Assembly: GCA_004335835.1 (NCBI GenBank)
Contig: RWJK01001950.1
Span: 1-64,000, forward strand
Length of the DNA stretch: 64,000 bases
Reading direction: 5' to 3'
From: Scenedesmus sp. ARA3
Lineage: Eukaryota; Chlorophyta; Chlorophyceae; Sphaeropleales; Scenedesmaceae
Position 1 is the first letter of the stretch. Each line of letters opens with the position of its first letter. The notes beneath the pieces are model-generated. The model had not been told where the DNA came from, searched no databases, and saw only the letters and a program-made list of their open reading frames with translations. Below are positions 1 to 11,756 of this stretch, one piece after another. The translations under genes and the position numbers were made by a program.

Positions 1-1
1 C

Positions 2-100
2 AAGACGCCGCAGCAGCTGGCTGGCCAGCAGGCCGTGTTTGTTGAGGCGTTCAAGGCGCTGCAGCATGCTCAGCAGCTGGTGCCGGCCCTCAAAACGTAG
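2..100 (+). CDS. 3' end of an unidentified protein-coding gene
   Basis: An open frame enters from the left edge and ends at a TAG at 98-100. It encodes 32 residues rich in Gln, Ala and Leu that would form an amphipathic helix (AFKALQHAQQ near the end). The family cannot be named from this tail. It lies on the same strand as, and upstream of, the CSL4-like exons but is separated from them by a stop and about 1.4 kb. The frame could be a chance opening, since CAG-rich DNA seldom contains stops. Confidence 0.4.
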   Translation, partial: KTPQQLAGQQAVFVEAFKALQHAQQLVPALKT

Positions 101-1563
101 GCGCCAAACCAAGGTGGAATATTTACACAACATGCACCGCGGCTGCTTTCCAGCAGGCCCGCTGGATGCAGCGGTCAATCCTTGAAGCGCAAGCAGTGCC
201 TTCCTGCTGATTGCTGACTGCTGGGACAGCGGGCTTGGTTTGCAGGCAAGCACGCTGAACTGCATATGCATCCAGTGGTACAGCAAATGCACGCAATGTG
301 GTTGTTGGGTGTGTCGGCCCTGTGCGTGGAGCTGGTCACGAGAGACAGCTTGTGCTTACTGCCAGCATGCGGCATGCCAAAAAGGACGATTCTTCGCACG
401 GTAACAGCATAATTGCGCACCTTCAAGCAATGCTGGTCCATCAGCGCCCAGCCCTAAGGCTCATGGCGTTCCAATTGGCTGAGCATGCAGGCACAGCAGT
501 CCAGCTGCAGTCCAGATGCTGCACAAGCTGTGCTGGGGCATGTACATTTAGTTGTCGCCATGTACATCAGCATGATGATCACCAACCGCTTGTTGATGAA
601 GCTGGTGGCGTTCAACTGGCCTGAAGTCCAAGTTGTCCTGGTGCCACCAGGCTGGATCCCTGTCATCTCCCAGTGTGGAGTGTCCAGGCTAGGGTTGTCC
701 ACGTTTACCCACATTCCTGGAGCTTTGGCAGGGGACCTCATCAGGTGCATCTCTCAATCACTTATGGCCAAGCAGATTTCAAGCATTGCGTAAAGCCAAG
801 ACCTTCAGCAGATGGTAGTGCCATCCTTCTTCAACAGCCTGCCACGCCATCAGCGATGGCTTTCCCCAGTTGAAGTGCACAGGTACGGGCAGCAGCAGCA
901 GCAGCAGCAGCAGCAGCGCAATGGCAGTTGCAACAGCAGCAGCAGCAGCCCATAGAAAATAGTTCAAGGACCACAGCAGCATGGACATCAATAGTGACAG
1001 TTGTGCTACTCAGCACACACACCTACCGTTCACATGCGACATAGGTACGTACTGATAGCAGCAGCAATAGCAGCAGGACCAGCAGCAGCCGCAGTTGCGC
1101 ATCAAGGCGGCAGCAAGGAGTGGCGCGTCTAGCTCCCTTACTAAATAAACCGCTGACACCCAGCGCGCAAGTGCCCGCCTGTGCACTATGTGACACCCTG
1201 CTGCTGCGCCATTGGCAGCATTGGCAGCAGCAGGGTCTGGCAGGGATGGCAGTACTTGTGATATTGCGTAGCAGCGGCAGCTGCGGCACTGGCTGCGCCA
1301 TGTTGCAGCACAGCCAGGCAGCCGCCCATGCTAGATGCACACGCCAGGGCATGCTCATGGTAGCTGTGTCAGCGGAGCTAGGCCACGTGTAAGAAGCAGC
1401 AGCTGCAATGCTCACACATTGCTCTGAGCGCTGTCGGCAGCTGCATAAGTTGATGTTACGTTGTCGTTATTGCACCGCACGCCGCTGACAGGGATGCTGC
1501 GATGCCTAGTATTTGTGCACACACTCGCCTACCATTTCACGCACACATGCTCTGCTACTGCAG
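101..1563. other. Non-coding stretch with a (CAG)n tract
   Basis: No convincing gene is visible. A CAG tract lies at about 890-917. I searched both strands for the N-terminal and early S1-domain exons expected upstream of the CSL4 exon at 1564 and did not find them. The longer open frames here have no recognisable protein features. Confidence 0.5.
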
Positions 1564-2331
1564 GTGGTCATGTACAACTGCTTCAGGCCTGGGGACATTG
1601 TGCGGGCCAAGGTAATGGGTGACGCACGGTCCTACCACCTCAGCACAGCAGACAACAGCCTAGGGGTGGTGCGCGCCAAGAGCCTAGCAGGTGAGCCGGC
1701 AGCATGTGCTGTTGCTGCCGTGCGCCTTTGCATGGCGTGCTGGTGTCTGGGCGGGGCCTTTGCTAGGCCGCGCTAGACCAAGTGGCCTGCTTGACAGCAA
1801 CCGACGCGCGCGTGCATGCATGCACACGCTGCTGGCACTGCCATGCCAGCTTTGCTGCGATGTGATGCAGCTGCGTTGAATGCTTGGAGCACATGCTGCC
1901 ATCGCCACACGCAGGGCTCTGACACACTGCATAGTGCAAGTGTTGCTACCTGCTGTTATGTCATGTGGCACAGTCCTTCTACTTGTCCTGTGCATGCTGA
2001 CACGTGAGAGTATTACTAGGTTCACTGCATGCGCAGCCTCAATGCTGCTAGCTAACGCCTGTAGAGTGTATCTCTGCCATATATATGGCAGATCATATAT
2101 GATGCAATGCCACATGTGACGCAAGACAGCAGGGCTGCTGTGCTGTGCTTTGTGTGCCGCCCCATGTGCGTGTGGCGATGGTGCAAGAGAACCCTGAAAA
2201 CTGCTGTGCTGTGCTGTGCTGTACTGCCCCGTGCAGGTGTGGCGATGGTGCCTGTGAGCTGGCAGGAGATGCAGTGCCCGCAGACAAAGGCGGTAGAGCG
2301 CAGGAAGGTTGCCAAGGTGGAGGAGGCATGA
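1564..2331 (+). CDS. CSL4: Exosome core cap subunit CSL4-like, last two exons only
   Basis: CSL4 (EXOSC1 in animals) is an S1/zinc-ribbon cap protein of the RNA exosome, which degrades and processes RNA 3'-5' in nucleus and cytoplasm. Two exons are visible: 1564-1690 after a CTACTGCAG acceptor, and 2237-2331 ending in TGA. The intron 1691-2236 begins GTGAGC and ends GTGCAG, and splits a Gly codon in phase 1. The joined 73 residues carry the CSL4 signature: CFRPGDIVRAKV, then GDARSYHLSTADNSLGVV, then MVPVSWQEMQCPQTKAVE with the final Cys typical of the zinc-ribbon. Two residues usually present between AKV and GDA (Ser-Leu in other CSL4 proteins) are absent. No upstream exons for the N-terminal domain were found in the 1.4 kb before, so the gene may have a very long intron, diverged exons, or be a truncated copy. 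Confidence 0.75.
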
Positions 2332-3126
2332 GCAGGCATGTCAGGGCCTGTAAATGAGCCATTCCTGCAGGACCGGCTGGTGGCTACTGCACTAGTGAAG
2401 AGCGCCTGATGAAGGTGTGCCAGATAAGCTGGCATCTTGGGTACTGTAGAGTGGTGGACCACACAGGCGTTTTAGCACTGAATTTCTTAGCTTGGTGATC
2501 TTGTCGGCATGTTGAGAGCAATGCTCAGCATGTTGCAGAGCTGTAACTGCATATATATTCTTCTTCACACAAACCAGTCGGGCTCTTGCAAACAGCAAAG
2601 CATTGGCCTTATGCTGTCCGACGCCCCCAACAGTGTTACCTAAAGAGTGCAGCAAATCACAGATTACACCCTTGTGTGGCATGTCTGGGAGGTGCTCTGC
2701 TGGCACCACGCAGCAGCCCCTCGCAGGCCAGTGGCTATGGCAGCTGGTGTAAACTGGAGAGGTGAATGGAGCACAACCAAGCTGAAGTTGGCAAATCCAG
2801 TCAGGGAGCCTCGCTGAATCGTCCATTCCATCATTGCAGCGCCACAGCCCACTTCATGTATCATCTGCCAGAATGGCCAACACGGCGCAACTGCTCATTC
2901 AATGCCACTTTGTGACATCAAACTCCATACCTGGTGCCAATCTGAGACATTTATATCTGAAAACTGTATGACAGCTCCCATTACTGTTCAAGGTTCACAC
3001 CATGTTGCCAATTGGCAATGAAGTTGTAACTTCACAGCCATGCTGACCTTCTAGTTGTACTGCTGTGCCATGCAATAGCACTGCTGCTGCTCAAGTACTG
3101 CAGTATTGTTTACCAGTTAGCAGTTA

Positions 3127-3160
3127 CCAGTTACCAAAGTAGGGCCACAAGCCCACCCAC
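3127..3160 (+). repeat. Dispersed 34-bp direct repeat, copy 1
   Basis: The sequence starting CCAGTTACCAAAGTAGGG and ending GCCCACCCAC is repeated in the same orientation at 4751-4784 with a single mismatch (33 of 34 identical). Flanking sequences do not match. Copy 1 is itself preceded by two partial CAGTTACCAG units. Confidence 0.8.
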
Positions 3161-4750
3161 GTTTACAACCCAGACACTGCTCACAACGCTGCTGCCGCTG
3201 CAGCGTGTGCTAAGAAGCATGTAGCACTGGTATGTTACCTTGTGACATTTGACGGCCACATCGCCTGCACATGCGTGTACACGCTTGACAGCGTTGCAAC
3301 ATACCTTCTTTCTCTTCTTCATACCTGCCAACTCACGGCATTTCATAACCTGCAGCTGTAACTGTTATGCTGACACAACATAACACTGTTATAACAGCAA
3401 CACAGAGGCGCTGTGCCTAACGCTGACTCTTTGACACCGCAGGCGTACACACAGAAGCTGTAACACCTTCCCATCTTGAACTCACAACTCACAGCATGCT
3501 GCGGCTGTAGCATATCACACCACGAAGCTCACAGTTCAGTCTATCAGTCAGCGCTGTGTGTAGCCTAGCCCTTCACCCCCTCCCAAAAGAGAAGACTGAG
3601 GCACAAGCAAGCCATCACAAGCCAACACTATCATTAAACAACCGACAGGCAACGCAAGCAAAGCACGCCAGCATAAACAATCCTGCAACAAGCACATAGC
3701 CACACCAACCAGGGACATGCAGATGCAGCACAGCGGTGGTAACAATCCGCACTCACAAGAGCCAGTAACCAAGCACCACTCAAAACAGCAGAAACTCAAA
3801 CAAACACCCAACAGTGTTTCTCTGCGATGCTGCACAACTGTAAGGCTGCTGAGCAATATTGTTACTGCTTCTGCCATAGCCTCATGCCAACCCGATCACA
3901 GAGGCACGCCATCAGCGGCCTACCCTCTGCCCCCAAGGGGCAGGCTGAGAACAATGCGAACACCAACACTCCACAGCACCCAAAAGGTACCATACCAGGG
4001 GCGACTCACGCCACACTGCAGTGGTAACATGCAAGCCAGAAACCGCTGCACACCATTCGCCACCCACGCACATGCAAATCGGAGACCCAACAGCCATGCA
4101 CAGCCCTGCAATCGCCCAAATGCTAGCAGCCACAGGCCGGCTGAGGGTTTGGGGCACAGCAGTGCTGCAGTGATGCAAGCACAGCACTGCCACTTCACAG
4201 CACACTACATGGTTGCTTATGTGTCCAGCAAATTTACCACACCATGGCGACAAACTCCAAGGCCAGTGCACCGCTGCTTAAGCAGCAGGTGCAGTGGACA
4301 CTAAGCAGTGCTTACTCATGCTTCACCTGATATGAAGCAGGGGGCTGCCGCTGCAGCTGCAGCTGCCTGGCTGAGCAGTTCGCCAGTGCGAGACAGCAGA
4401 CAGGGCACGTTGGCAGCCGAGGGACCCAGGCCACAGGCCATATGCCATGCATATATCATATACCATGCTCCATACGCTTCATGTGCTGTGCATGCTTGGG
4501 GATTTGATGTGACATGCATGGGACATGCTCCATGCTCTGTGCATTCTCCATGTTTCATATGCTCCATATGTTTCATATACTGTGCATGCTGCACATGCGT
4601 CATAAAAAAGATAGGGCATGGGGTTTAGGGTGCAGGGTTGATATATATATCCATGTGTAAAGCCATGCGATGGAAAAAACATATTTATCCATGGTGATGT
4701 TCCAGTAATGGGCATTCGCACCGGGCAGATCACAAACAAAGTCAGCAATG

Positions 4751-4784
4751 CCAGTTACCAAAGTAGGGCCACAGGCCCACCCAC
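4751..4784 (+). repeat. Dispersed 34-bp direct repeat, copy 2
   Basis: Second copy of the element at 3127-3160, with one substitution. The similarity ends abruptly on both sides, as expected for a short mobile or recombination-derived fragment. Confidence 0.8.
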
Positions 4785-5278
4785 TAAGGATCCAGATGAC
4801 AATGCATATGGACACGTCATGGATCCACAGAGGCCAGCAGCACATAACCACCAAAGAACCCGTCCCAGGTAACGTCAGCGCTATAAGGGCGCGCAATCAC
4901 GAAATACAGGTTTTCTAAAAACCGACATGCTTCCTGCATGTCCCTGGTAGGCTCCACCAATGGCACCGTGTGCCACTGCAAGCGTTTGTCTCTGTGGGCA
5001 GCCACTACAACCCACCTCTAGGCGATGGCAAGGCAGCACATGCAGTGTAATGCGGCCTCCATCACAACGCATCACAACAGAAACTATCTCATATGGTCAG
5101 GTGGTGAGATGGACATATGCTGTCATATGCCACCTGAGACAGTGACAGAGCCCACGTGTAAGCATTCTCTCCCATATGCGTGGCAGCAGTGCACGCAATG
5201 CAAGGCTGTGCCGGCGCTACACGCTCCATGTGGCTCCGTGCTGATGAATGGCGCTGCGGCTCAGGCCTGCTGGTTGCT

Positions 5279-8200
5279 CTATGGCGCCATCTCATAGACC
5301 TGCGCAGAGGAATAAAAGGAGCAGCAAAGGCCGAAAGCGCAACTTGATTGTCTCAGAGTAGCAGATGACCATGACTGCAAGTGCAAAACGACGGCGCTAC
5401 TTTGGCAACTGCCGACCATGCTTCTGGCAAGCACGCTGTGTCAGCGCCACCGCTTCAACCAGCAGCAGCAACCGCAAGCACAGGGCTGGCGGAGCAACAG
5501 CCTGGGCCCGCTCACCTCCATGGCGGCAAGGATGGCGTTGTCCAGTGTCGCCACAAAGCTCACGGCCATGCCAGCACCAGCCGGCGCAACCACGGTCACC
5601 TCCTGCACCGCACGCGCAAACTTGGCGCCCGCGAGCGCATACGGGTCCACCCCCGGCAGCACTGGCGCGCCGTTCACGCGCACGTCGAAGCGGCGCGCGC
5701 CTGCGGCCCCAAACCACACCTCGCTGAAGGTGAGGCGCAGCAGGTAGGTGCGGCCGGGCGTGGTGGGCACGCTGTAGGAGAAGGAGCCGCCCACGCGGAC
5801 GGTGCAGGCGGCGCAGGCCAGGCTAGGGGCGGTGCTGCAGGAGGTGGGGCAGGCTGCTGGCCCTGTCCTGCCCAGCCAGCTCTCAGCCGAGCCTCCGGTG
5901 GCAGCTGAAAGTGAGGCAGCGGCGGGCAGGGTTTGTCACAGGCACGTACGCGATTTGCGCAGATGGTGTGATGGCGGGGAGGTCTTGGCAGTGGAGCCAT
6001 GAGGTATACAAGGTGCTGTGCCAACAATGAATTTGAACTGCGGCTGGTGTGTTCAAGTGGCACAGTCGTTACACCAGCCAGGGATGATTGTGATGCACAA
6101 ATACAGCACATCAGTGAGCTGTGGCTGTGAGTATCCTGAAATAGGCTGCCCTCGGCGGTGGCAGTGGCAGGCTCACCGGGTGCTGCTGCAGTGTCGGCGC
6201 TGTAGCCGCAGATGGCTGGGCCGCCAGCGTTCACAGCCAGCACGGTGCGCGCGGCACCAGCAGGGGCGGCAGGTGTGCAGCTGCTGGGGGGTGGCGGGGG
6301 TACGGGGGTTGGAGAGGGTGTGGAGCTTGCTGGTGCAGGGGGTGGTGGGGTTGCTGAGGGACTGGGAGGTGGCACAGCAGGCGCAACGCCCAGGTCATAC
6401 ACCTGCGTGTTGCAAAGGCAGGGAGCAGCAATGTTGCAAGGTGCAGCTGACGCCACAGTCTGGTGCAGCTGAATCCACGTTGGACTTTCCAAGCATCCAC
6501 TGGCTGCTAGGGCCAAACCCACGCCCAGCTAACTATGTTTCATACGTATGCATGCAGCACATCTGCTCACACAATCAATCAGCTCAATGGTCTGCTGGTT
6601 TAGCAACCACCACAACGGTACCACTCATTTGCTGCAAGAAGCTGTTGTATTTGAGCTGTTTGTGCAAGCTGCGAGTGCATCGCAAGTGTGCTGCGCCCTC
6701 ACCTCCAGGGCTGCAATGATGGCGTTGTCTGCTGTGGCAGCCAGCCCGACAGCCAGGGAGCCTGATGCAGCCGTCACGTTGACCTCCCTCACCACGCCAA
6801 CGAACCGAGCTTGCGCTGCGTCGAAAACGTCCACCCTAGCCAGCACCGGAGCACCGCCAACGGTCACGTCAAAGCTACGCCTGCCCGCCTCTGTCCACCA
6901 CACTTCAGAGAAGGTGAAGCGCAGGGTGTAGGCGCGCCCCGCGGTCACGCCAGGCACAGTGATGCTGACTGGGTTGCCGAAGCGCACGGTGCAAGCCAGG
7001 CATGCTACGGTGGGGGCGCTGCTGCAGCTGCTGCAGGCTGCAGCGCGGGTGTACCAGTTCTCTGGTGCGCCCGTGGCAGTGACTGCAAGCGGCAGGCAGC
7101 GACAGTGACAATGCAGTTGGAGCAGCTGGACAGGGAAGTTGAGAAGCCCCGTGCCTTGACCAGCAGCGCCAAGTGCGCTGTCAGCATACGGACTGAGAAC
7201 AGGGGCACATCTGTACAGAAGACGTGCCGAATACCACCAGCTGCCTACGCATCGAGCGATGCTTGCAGGCACAGCTACCCTGCTGCAGCTGCAGCCCTTT
7301 CCCATGCCCTTGCCATTGTGGCTTGCTACTTGAACCCCACAACAAACAATTAAGGTAGGATGCAATTTGATTCTGGTCTGGTATACATGCCGCAATATGT
7401 TGAATGCGAGAGCATGTCTCATTACGATCACACCCTGCAGCAGGATAGGTATCAACTGTTGACCATAACAGGGCGCACATGCACGCAACCGTGCTGCGCA
7501 TCACCTCTAAAGCATCAAACACAACCAATCCTGCTGCCCCTGGCGCCCAGGGCCCATGCCTGCCGTACCTGCACCTGCGCCTGTGCCTGTGGCTGGGTCT
7601 GCGGCAAACCCGCAGATGGCTGGGCCGCCAAAGTTGACGCGAGCGACAGTGCCCACAGCACCAGGGGGCAGGGCAGGGGCGATGCAGCTCGCAGGAACGG
7701 GGCTGGGGCTTGCAGGAGCAGGGCTGGGGGTCGCAGGAACGGGGCTGGGGGTTGCAGGAGCAGGGCTGGGGGTCGCAGGAACGGGGCTGGGGCTTGCAGG
7801 AGCAGGGCTGGGGCTTGCAGGAACGGGGCTGGGGGTTGCAGGAACGGGGCTGGGGGTTGCAGGAGCAGGGCTGGGGCCTGCAGGAACCGGGCTGGGGCTT
7901 GCAGGAACCGGACCGGGCGATGACGGCCCTGCTGGCCCCATGTCATAGACCTCCAGCGCTGCCAGCACTGCGTTGTCCGTGGTTGGGGACAGCCGGATGG
8001 TCATCGAGGCTGCAGTGGCGATCACGCTGACTGTGCGTCTGGCTGCAGTGAAGCGCGCGCCAGCCGCTGCAAAGACGTCAAGCGATGAGATGACGCGCAC
8101 GCCGTCCACATCAACGTTGACCAAGCGGCGGCCCGCCTCAGTCCAGTAATCCTCGCTGAAAGTGAAGCACAGCGTGTAGCGGTTGCCGGGGGCCACACCA

Positions 8201-9662
8201 GGCACGGTGTAGCTGAAAGTGCCCCAACGCATTGAGCAGGCGAGGCAATCAAGGGTGGGGATGCCTTGGCAGGCAGAGCACTGAGAGTTGCCGTAGCCGA
8301 CAGTAGTTGAGCCGCCGACACCAACTGCAAGCATGGATGCATCACAGGGCAGGGCAGAGCATAAGCAAATACTTTGGTGTAGCGGGTCTTTTGGATATTG
8401 CAGTAGAGGGTGCACAGGTGGGTTTCATGGGAAATACAAAACAGTCGCAGGTGGCTGGCAGGCACGAGTGCAGGGTCAATGGCATGCCTGCACAGGGGCT
8501 TGCGGCAGCAGCACACAAAGACGCAGCACAAGGAGCGGGAGTAATGTGTGCTCACAACGGCAGGTGACGACTGACTCAGTCGTGCAGTGACTGCAAGTCA
8601 TGATGTCAGTACTGCTAGCAGCCCTGGCCAGTTCATGGATGCGTCTACAGACATATACACACATTCACACTTACACACTGTGCAAGCAGCAGCTGTGCTT
8701 TTTGCGGTTGATGGCTAGCTCATGTGCAACGTGCTGAGGCACACAAGGTTCATGTCGCACCATGCAGATTCTGGCGCTTTGACATGCAGTGATTGCGGCA
8801 GGTCAGCTAGCATGCCAAGCCCTGCCTCAGCCTGAGGCTGCTCACTGGGAGAGGTGCTGCTGTCCTCAGAGAAGCCACAAAAGGCTGGGCCGCCAGCATT
8901 CACCAGCAGCACAGTGCGGGCAGTCCCTGCTGGCGCTGCAGGTGGCCCTGTGCAGGGCAGGGCAGGCGTGGTGTAGGTCTCCCCTGGCTGCACTGGTGCG
9001 CGCTCACAGAGGTACTGCTTGATCACATCGCAGGCGAAGGGGTTCCAGAGTTTGGGCTTTTGCGGCAGGATCTCCATGCACAGCGGGCCTGCTTCGCTGT
9101 AGGAGATGCCTCTACCTGGGTAGTTGAAGTTGTTGTAACTGGTGGGCTGCAGGCATGCAGTCAGGTAGACAGGTTGTGGTTCAGTATTCTTGACAGTCTA
9201 GTACTCAATCAGCCTTGCCAGCTGTCACACCAGCTGTAAGACACAGTCAAGCAGCAGGCGGGGTTTGCCGCCTAGAGATTTTGTCATCTTTGATATCAGA
9301 TGCTGTGTTGATGATTTCTTTGTCAGCAAGCTGCAGCTGGTTACAGCAGAGCACAGCACCATATCAGCGATACAGGAACCAACCATGGCACAGCTGACCA
9401 GTTTAAAAGTACTGTATTGCATGTAATACATCCCCGCCTGGAATGAGTGAGCCATGATTGTCGCCAGCGAGGTTACCCGTGTGTAACTCTGACATTTGAA
9501 AAGTGAATGTGAGGGCTCACCAGCAACCTTGAGCCAACGCTTGCCAGAGGGGCAGTGAGCTGGCTGGCGTTCTGCAGCCAGTACCACTGGTTGTCAAACG
9601 CAGGGTCAGACGAGCCCAACTTCTTCAGCCCACTGAGCAGCAGCAGCAGCAGCAGCAGCAGG

Positions 9663-9705
<43 letters not shown>

Positions 9706-11756
9706 CATGCAGCAGCAGCGTTCAGGATAAACACGAAATGAGGCCTGGCGCACGCTGCCAGATGAAGATATAGCGGCTAGCAGCATTAGCCCGTTGTTGA
9801 TATTGTCAGGTGCTGCCAACAGCAGCTGAGCATTTGCCTGGGTTGCTGGCAATCACTTGCTTGTTTACAGCTGCCTGGGTCGCTGACCACCACTTGCTTG
9901 TTTACAAACGCAGCATGTTCAGAAGGCACTGTCGACTTGACTCGAGTTGGTTTGGTGGGCTGAACCCGCCGCCACAGTTCTTGTTCCTTACTCAGCAGTA
10001 ACACAGCTGCAACTGTGCAAGCTCACGTGTAGGTCTCTCCAAAGGTGCCGGCGTACAGCAGGTTCAGCCGCACAAATTCATCCTCCTGGGCGTCGTTGAT
10101 ATTGATCATGCTGGCGCCAGCGTGGAGGGTCTGCATGGAGGAGCAGCAGCACAGACAGATCTGGGCTACACAATTACAATGCAGATTACAGTCTGAGGTA
10201 ACACATAAGAGTACATGTCTTTCAGCGCCCATGTCATGTACTGTGTCTAAACAGAGCGATGTGCAGTTGGACAGAAGAGAGAGAGGTCGCTGCATGTGGA
10301 TCTTGGCAGTGGAAGCAGGAGGTAGGCGAAACTCCACTGGGTGCTGCATTGGCAGCCTATGGGGTCCATGCATGATAGACGCGCAAGAAAGCGGTCTTGG
10401 CTCATATGCCCCACACCACCAAAGACGCCAATCTGCTCAACAATACGCAGTACGAAGTAGTTGGCTGCCACCAATGACTGCGCCATGCACGTGTGTGCGC
10501 TTCGTGTCACACGAGCCTGTCCGCAGTGGCACGAAGCAACGCATGTCAACATCACACCAGGGAGCATGTCAACATCACACCAGGGAGCATGTCAACATCA
10601 CACCAGGGAGCAGCCGGCAGTGCAGTTGACTCACATTGCAGCGCATAACGGCGTTGTCAAAGCCACTGGAGATGCCTCTGCGGCCTGAGGACTTGTAGTA
10701 GCACCTGTCATTGGCAGGGTTGTACAGCCAGCCGTTTGCGCCGAAGGGGCACTTGTTTGGGTTGAGGTATGCAGTAAGGGGCACCACATTCAGGCTGGCA
10801 TTGGCCAGGCGAAAAGCGGCCTCGTAGTACTGCCTGACACAGGGAGGGCAGGCTGGCAGGTCGTCTGAAGCAAACTGGGCGACAGACGTGTTGTGCCAGA
10901 TGCAGGTGCGGCAGCAGTTGACGCCTCCCCAATCACCAGCCGCGCTGGCGCATGTTGAGTCGTAGAATGTGCCGAAGCCTCTGATGACCTCCTCCTCTGC
11001 CATCTGCATGGAGGGGCAGCAGCAGAGGTGCAGCAGCAGAGGTGCGTAGAAGCAGACACAGCATCACTGCCATGCCAACATGCCCGTCGCCATCATATTA
11101 ACAACCAGCAGCAGGCAAAGCACGAGCATCAGCATCACAGTCATCGGCAGCTGGGCGCAGGCAAATGTCAAGAGGTGCCCAGCATGCTGTTGTGTGCAGG
11201 GTGCCGCCTGCGTCAGCAGTTTGCCTGGCAGCCAACAGGTAACCAGCCGCCAGGGCTGCATGGCGGGCTCACCAGTGCAGGGCAGACGCCTCCGTTGGGC
11301 CGTGTCTGCCGTGTGGAGCACGCGGGGTCCGCCGGGATGCTGCCATCAGGAATGCTCATGTTGACGCCTTCGAGGGCAGCAAAAGCAACAAGAGGCAATG
11401 GTTGGGAAGCTGTTGCAAGGTGTAGTGCCGTGCATCTGTACAGTACGTGATGCTTTCTGTCATCAAACAGCCAGGTGCAGCAGCATGGCATGAATACAGG
11501 CATAGGTGAGCAGCTGCTTGGTCAGCCAGGCTCGCGCTTGATGTGGTGGGGCGGCCCAGAAAGCAAGCAGCACGTCTGACGTGTCATAGTGTCTGGGCAC
11601 AGGGATGCGGCTCATGTCGTCTATGCACGAGTTGAGGCGGTTTTCTGCATCATTCAGCAGGTGCGGCTCACCGAAAAGGACTTGGCCATGGGCGCTTCCC
11701 GCGAGGCACAGCAGCAGGAGAAGCAGCAGGGACGCTGCTGTGCAGAACTGCTTCAT
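5279..11756 (-). CDS. Secreted lectin: signal peptide, C-type-lectin-like domain, three malectin domains
   Basis: Eleven exons (5' to 3'): 11756-11498, 11367-11273, 11003-10635, 10130-10027, 9632-9521, 9146-8846, 8324-7575, 7082-6703, 6402-6177, 5904-5516, 5299-5279. They total 3,006 nt (1,001 aa) and phase is kept at every junction. Residues 1-24 are a signal peptide (poly-Leu core, then AGSAHG). Residues about 200-360 form a C-type-lectin-like domain: NDRCYY, GASMININDAQEDEFV, a YTGL motif in place of WIGL, QWYWLQNAS, and a final FACDVIKQYLCER; no clear EPN/QPD calcium motif is seen. Three malectin (diglucose-binding) domains follow, each opening with VNxGGPAxCGF/Y and closing with AALE/AAME then VYDM, VYDL or VYEM. 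Ser-Pro-Ala linkers separate them. It probably acts as a cell-wall or surface carbohydrate-binding glycoprotein. The minus-strand frame at 10247-10477 is intronic, because the lectin domain reads straight across it. Confidence 0.85.
7690..7915 (-). repeat. Minisatellite encoding a (Ser-Pro)-rich linker in the lectin
   Basis: Roughly ten 21-bp units alternate GGAACGGGGCTGGG and GGAGCAGGGCTGGG on the plus strand. Read on the minus strand they encode seven-residue units of the type SPSPVPA/TPSPAPA. This is typical of hydroxyproline-rich glycoprotein shafts such as pherophorins and links malectin domains 1 and 2. Confidence 0.85.
9638..9711 (-). repeat. (CTG)n tract at the end of a lectin-gene intron
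   Basis: An almost pure CTG tract on the coding (minus) strand, interrupted once by CCC, runs directly into the acceptor before the exon that starts at 9632. The repeat serves as the polypyrimidine-like stretch and supplies alternative CAG acceptors. Confidence 0.75.
10542..10610 (+). repeat. Three 23-bp tandem repeats in an intron
   Basis: Three identical units beginning CATGTCAACATCACACC lie end to end inside the 504-bp intron 10131-10634 of the lectin gene, close to its 5' splice site. They have no apparent coding role. Confidence 0.9.

Larger units (their letters stand above)
2332..5278. other. Intergenic region, AT-richer, no supported gene
   Basis: This is about 2.9 kb with no gene I can support. 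It contains a duplicated 34-bp element (3127-3160 and 4751-4784), the 12-bp palindrome CTGTTATAACAG near 3387, and a CATATG/CATGC-rich degenerate repeat field at about 4440-4600. The longest open frames have low-complexity or random-looking translations. The left part may hold the CSL4 3' UTR and the right part the 3' UTR of the lectin gene. Confidence 0.5.

Noticed and set aside
890..917. CAG tract as a possible CRISPR-like or coding repeat
   Set aside because: It is a plain trinucleotide run, of a kind seen throughout this window. There are no spacers and no supported gene around it.
9555..9852. Poly-Ser/poly-Cys frames across the CAG tract at 9638-9711
   Set aside because: The tract lies in a lectin-gene intron, and the frames are triplet-repeat artefacts.
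10247..10477. Possible extra lectin exon starting SLVAANYFVLRIVEQ after a good GCGCAG acceptor
   Set aside because: Joining exon 11003-10635 directly to 10130-10027 is in phase and restores the C-type-lectin core (C-N-TLHAGASM). The candidate has no donor in the right phase and would interrupt the domain.
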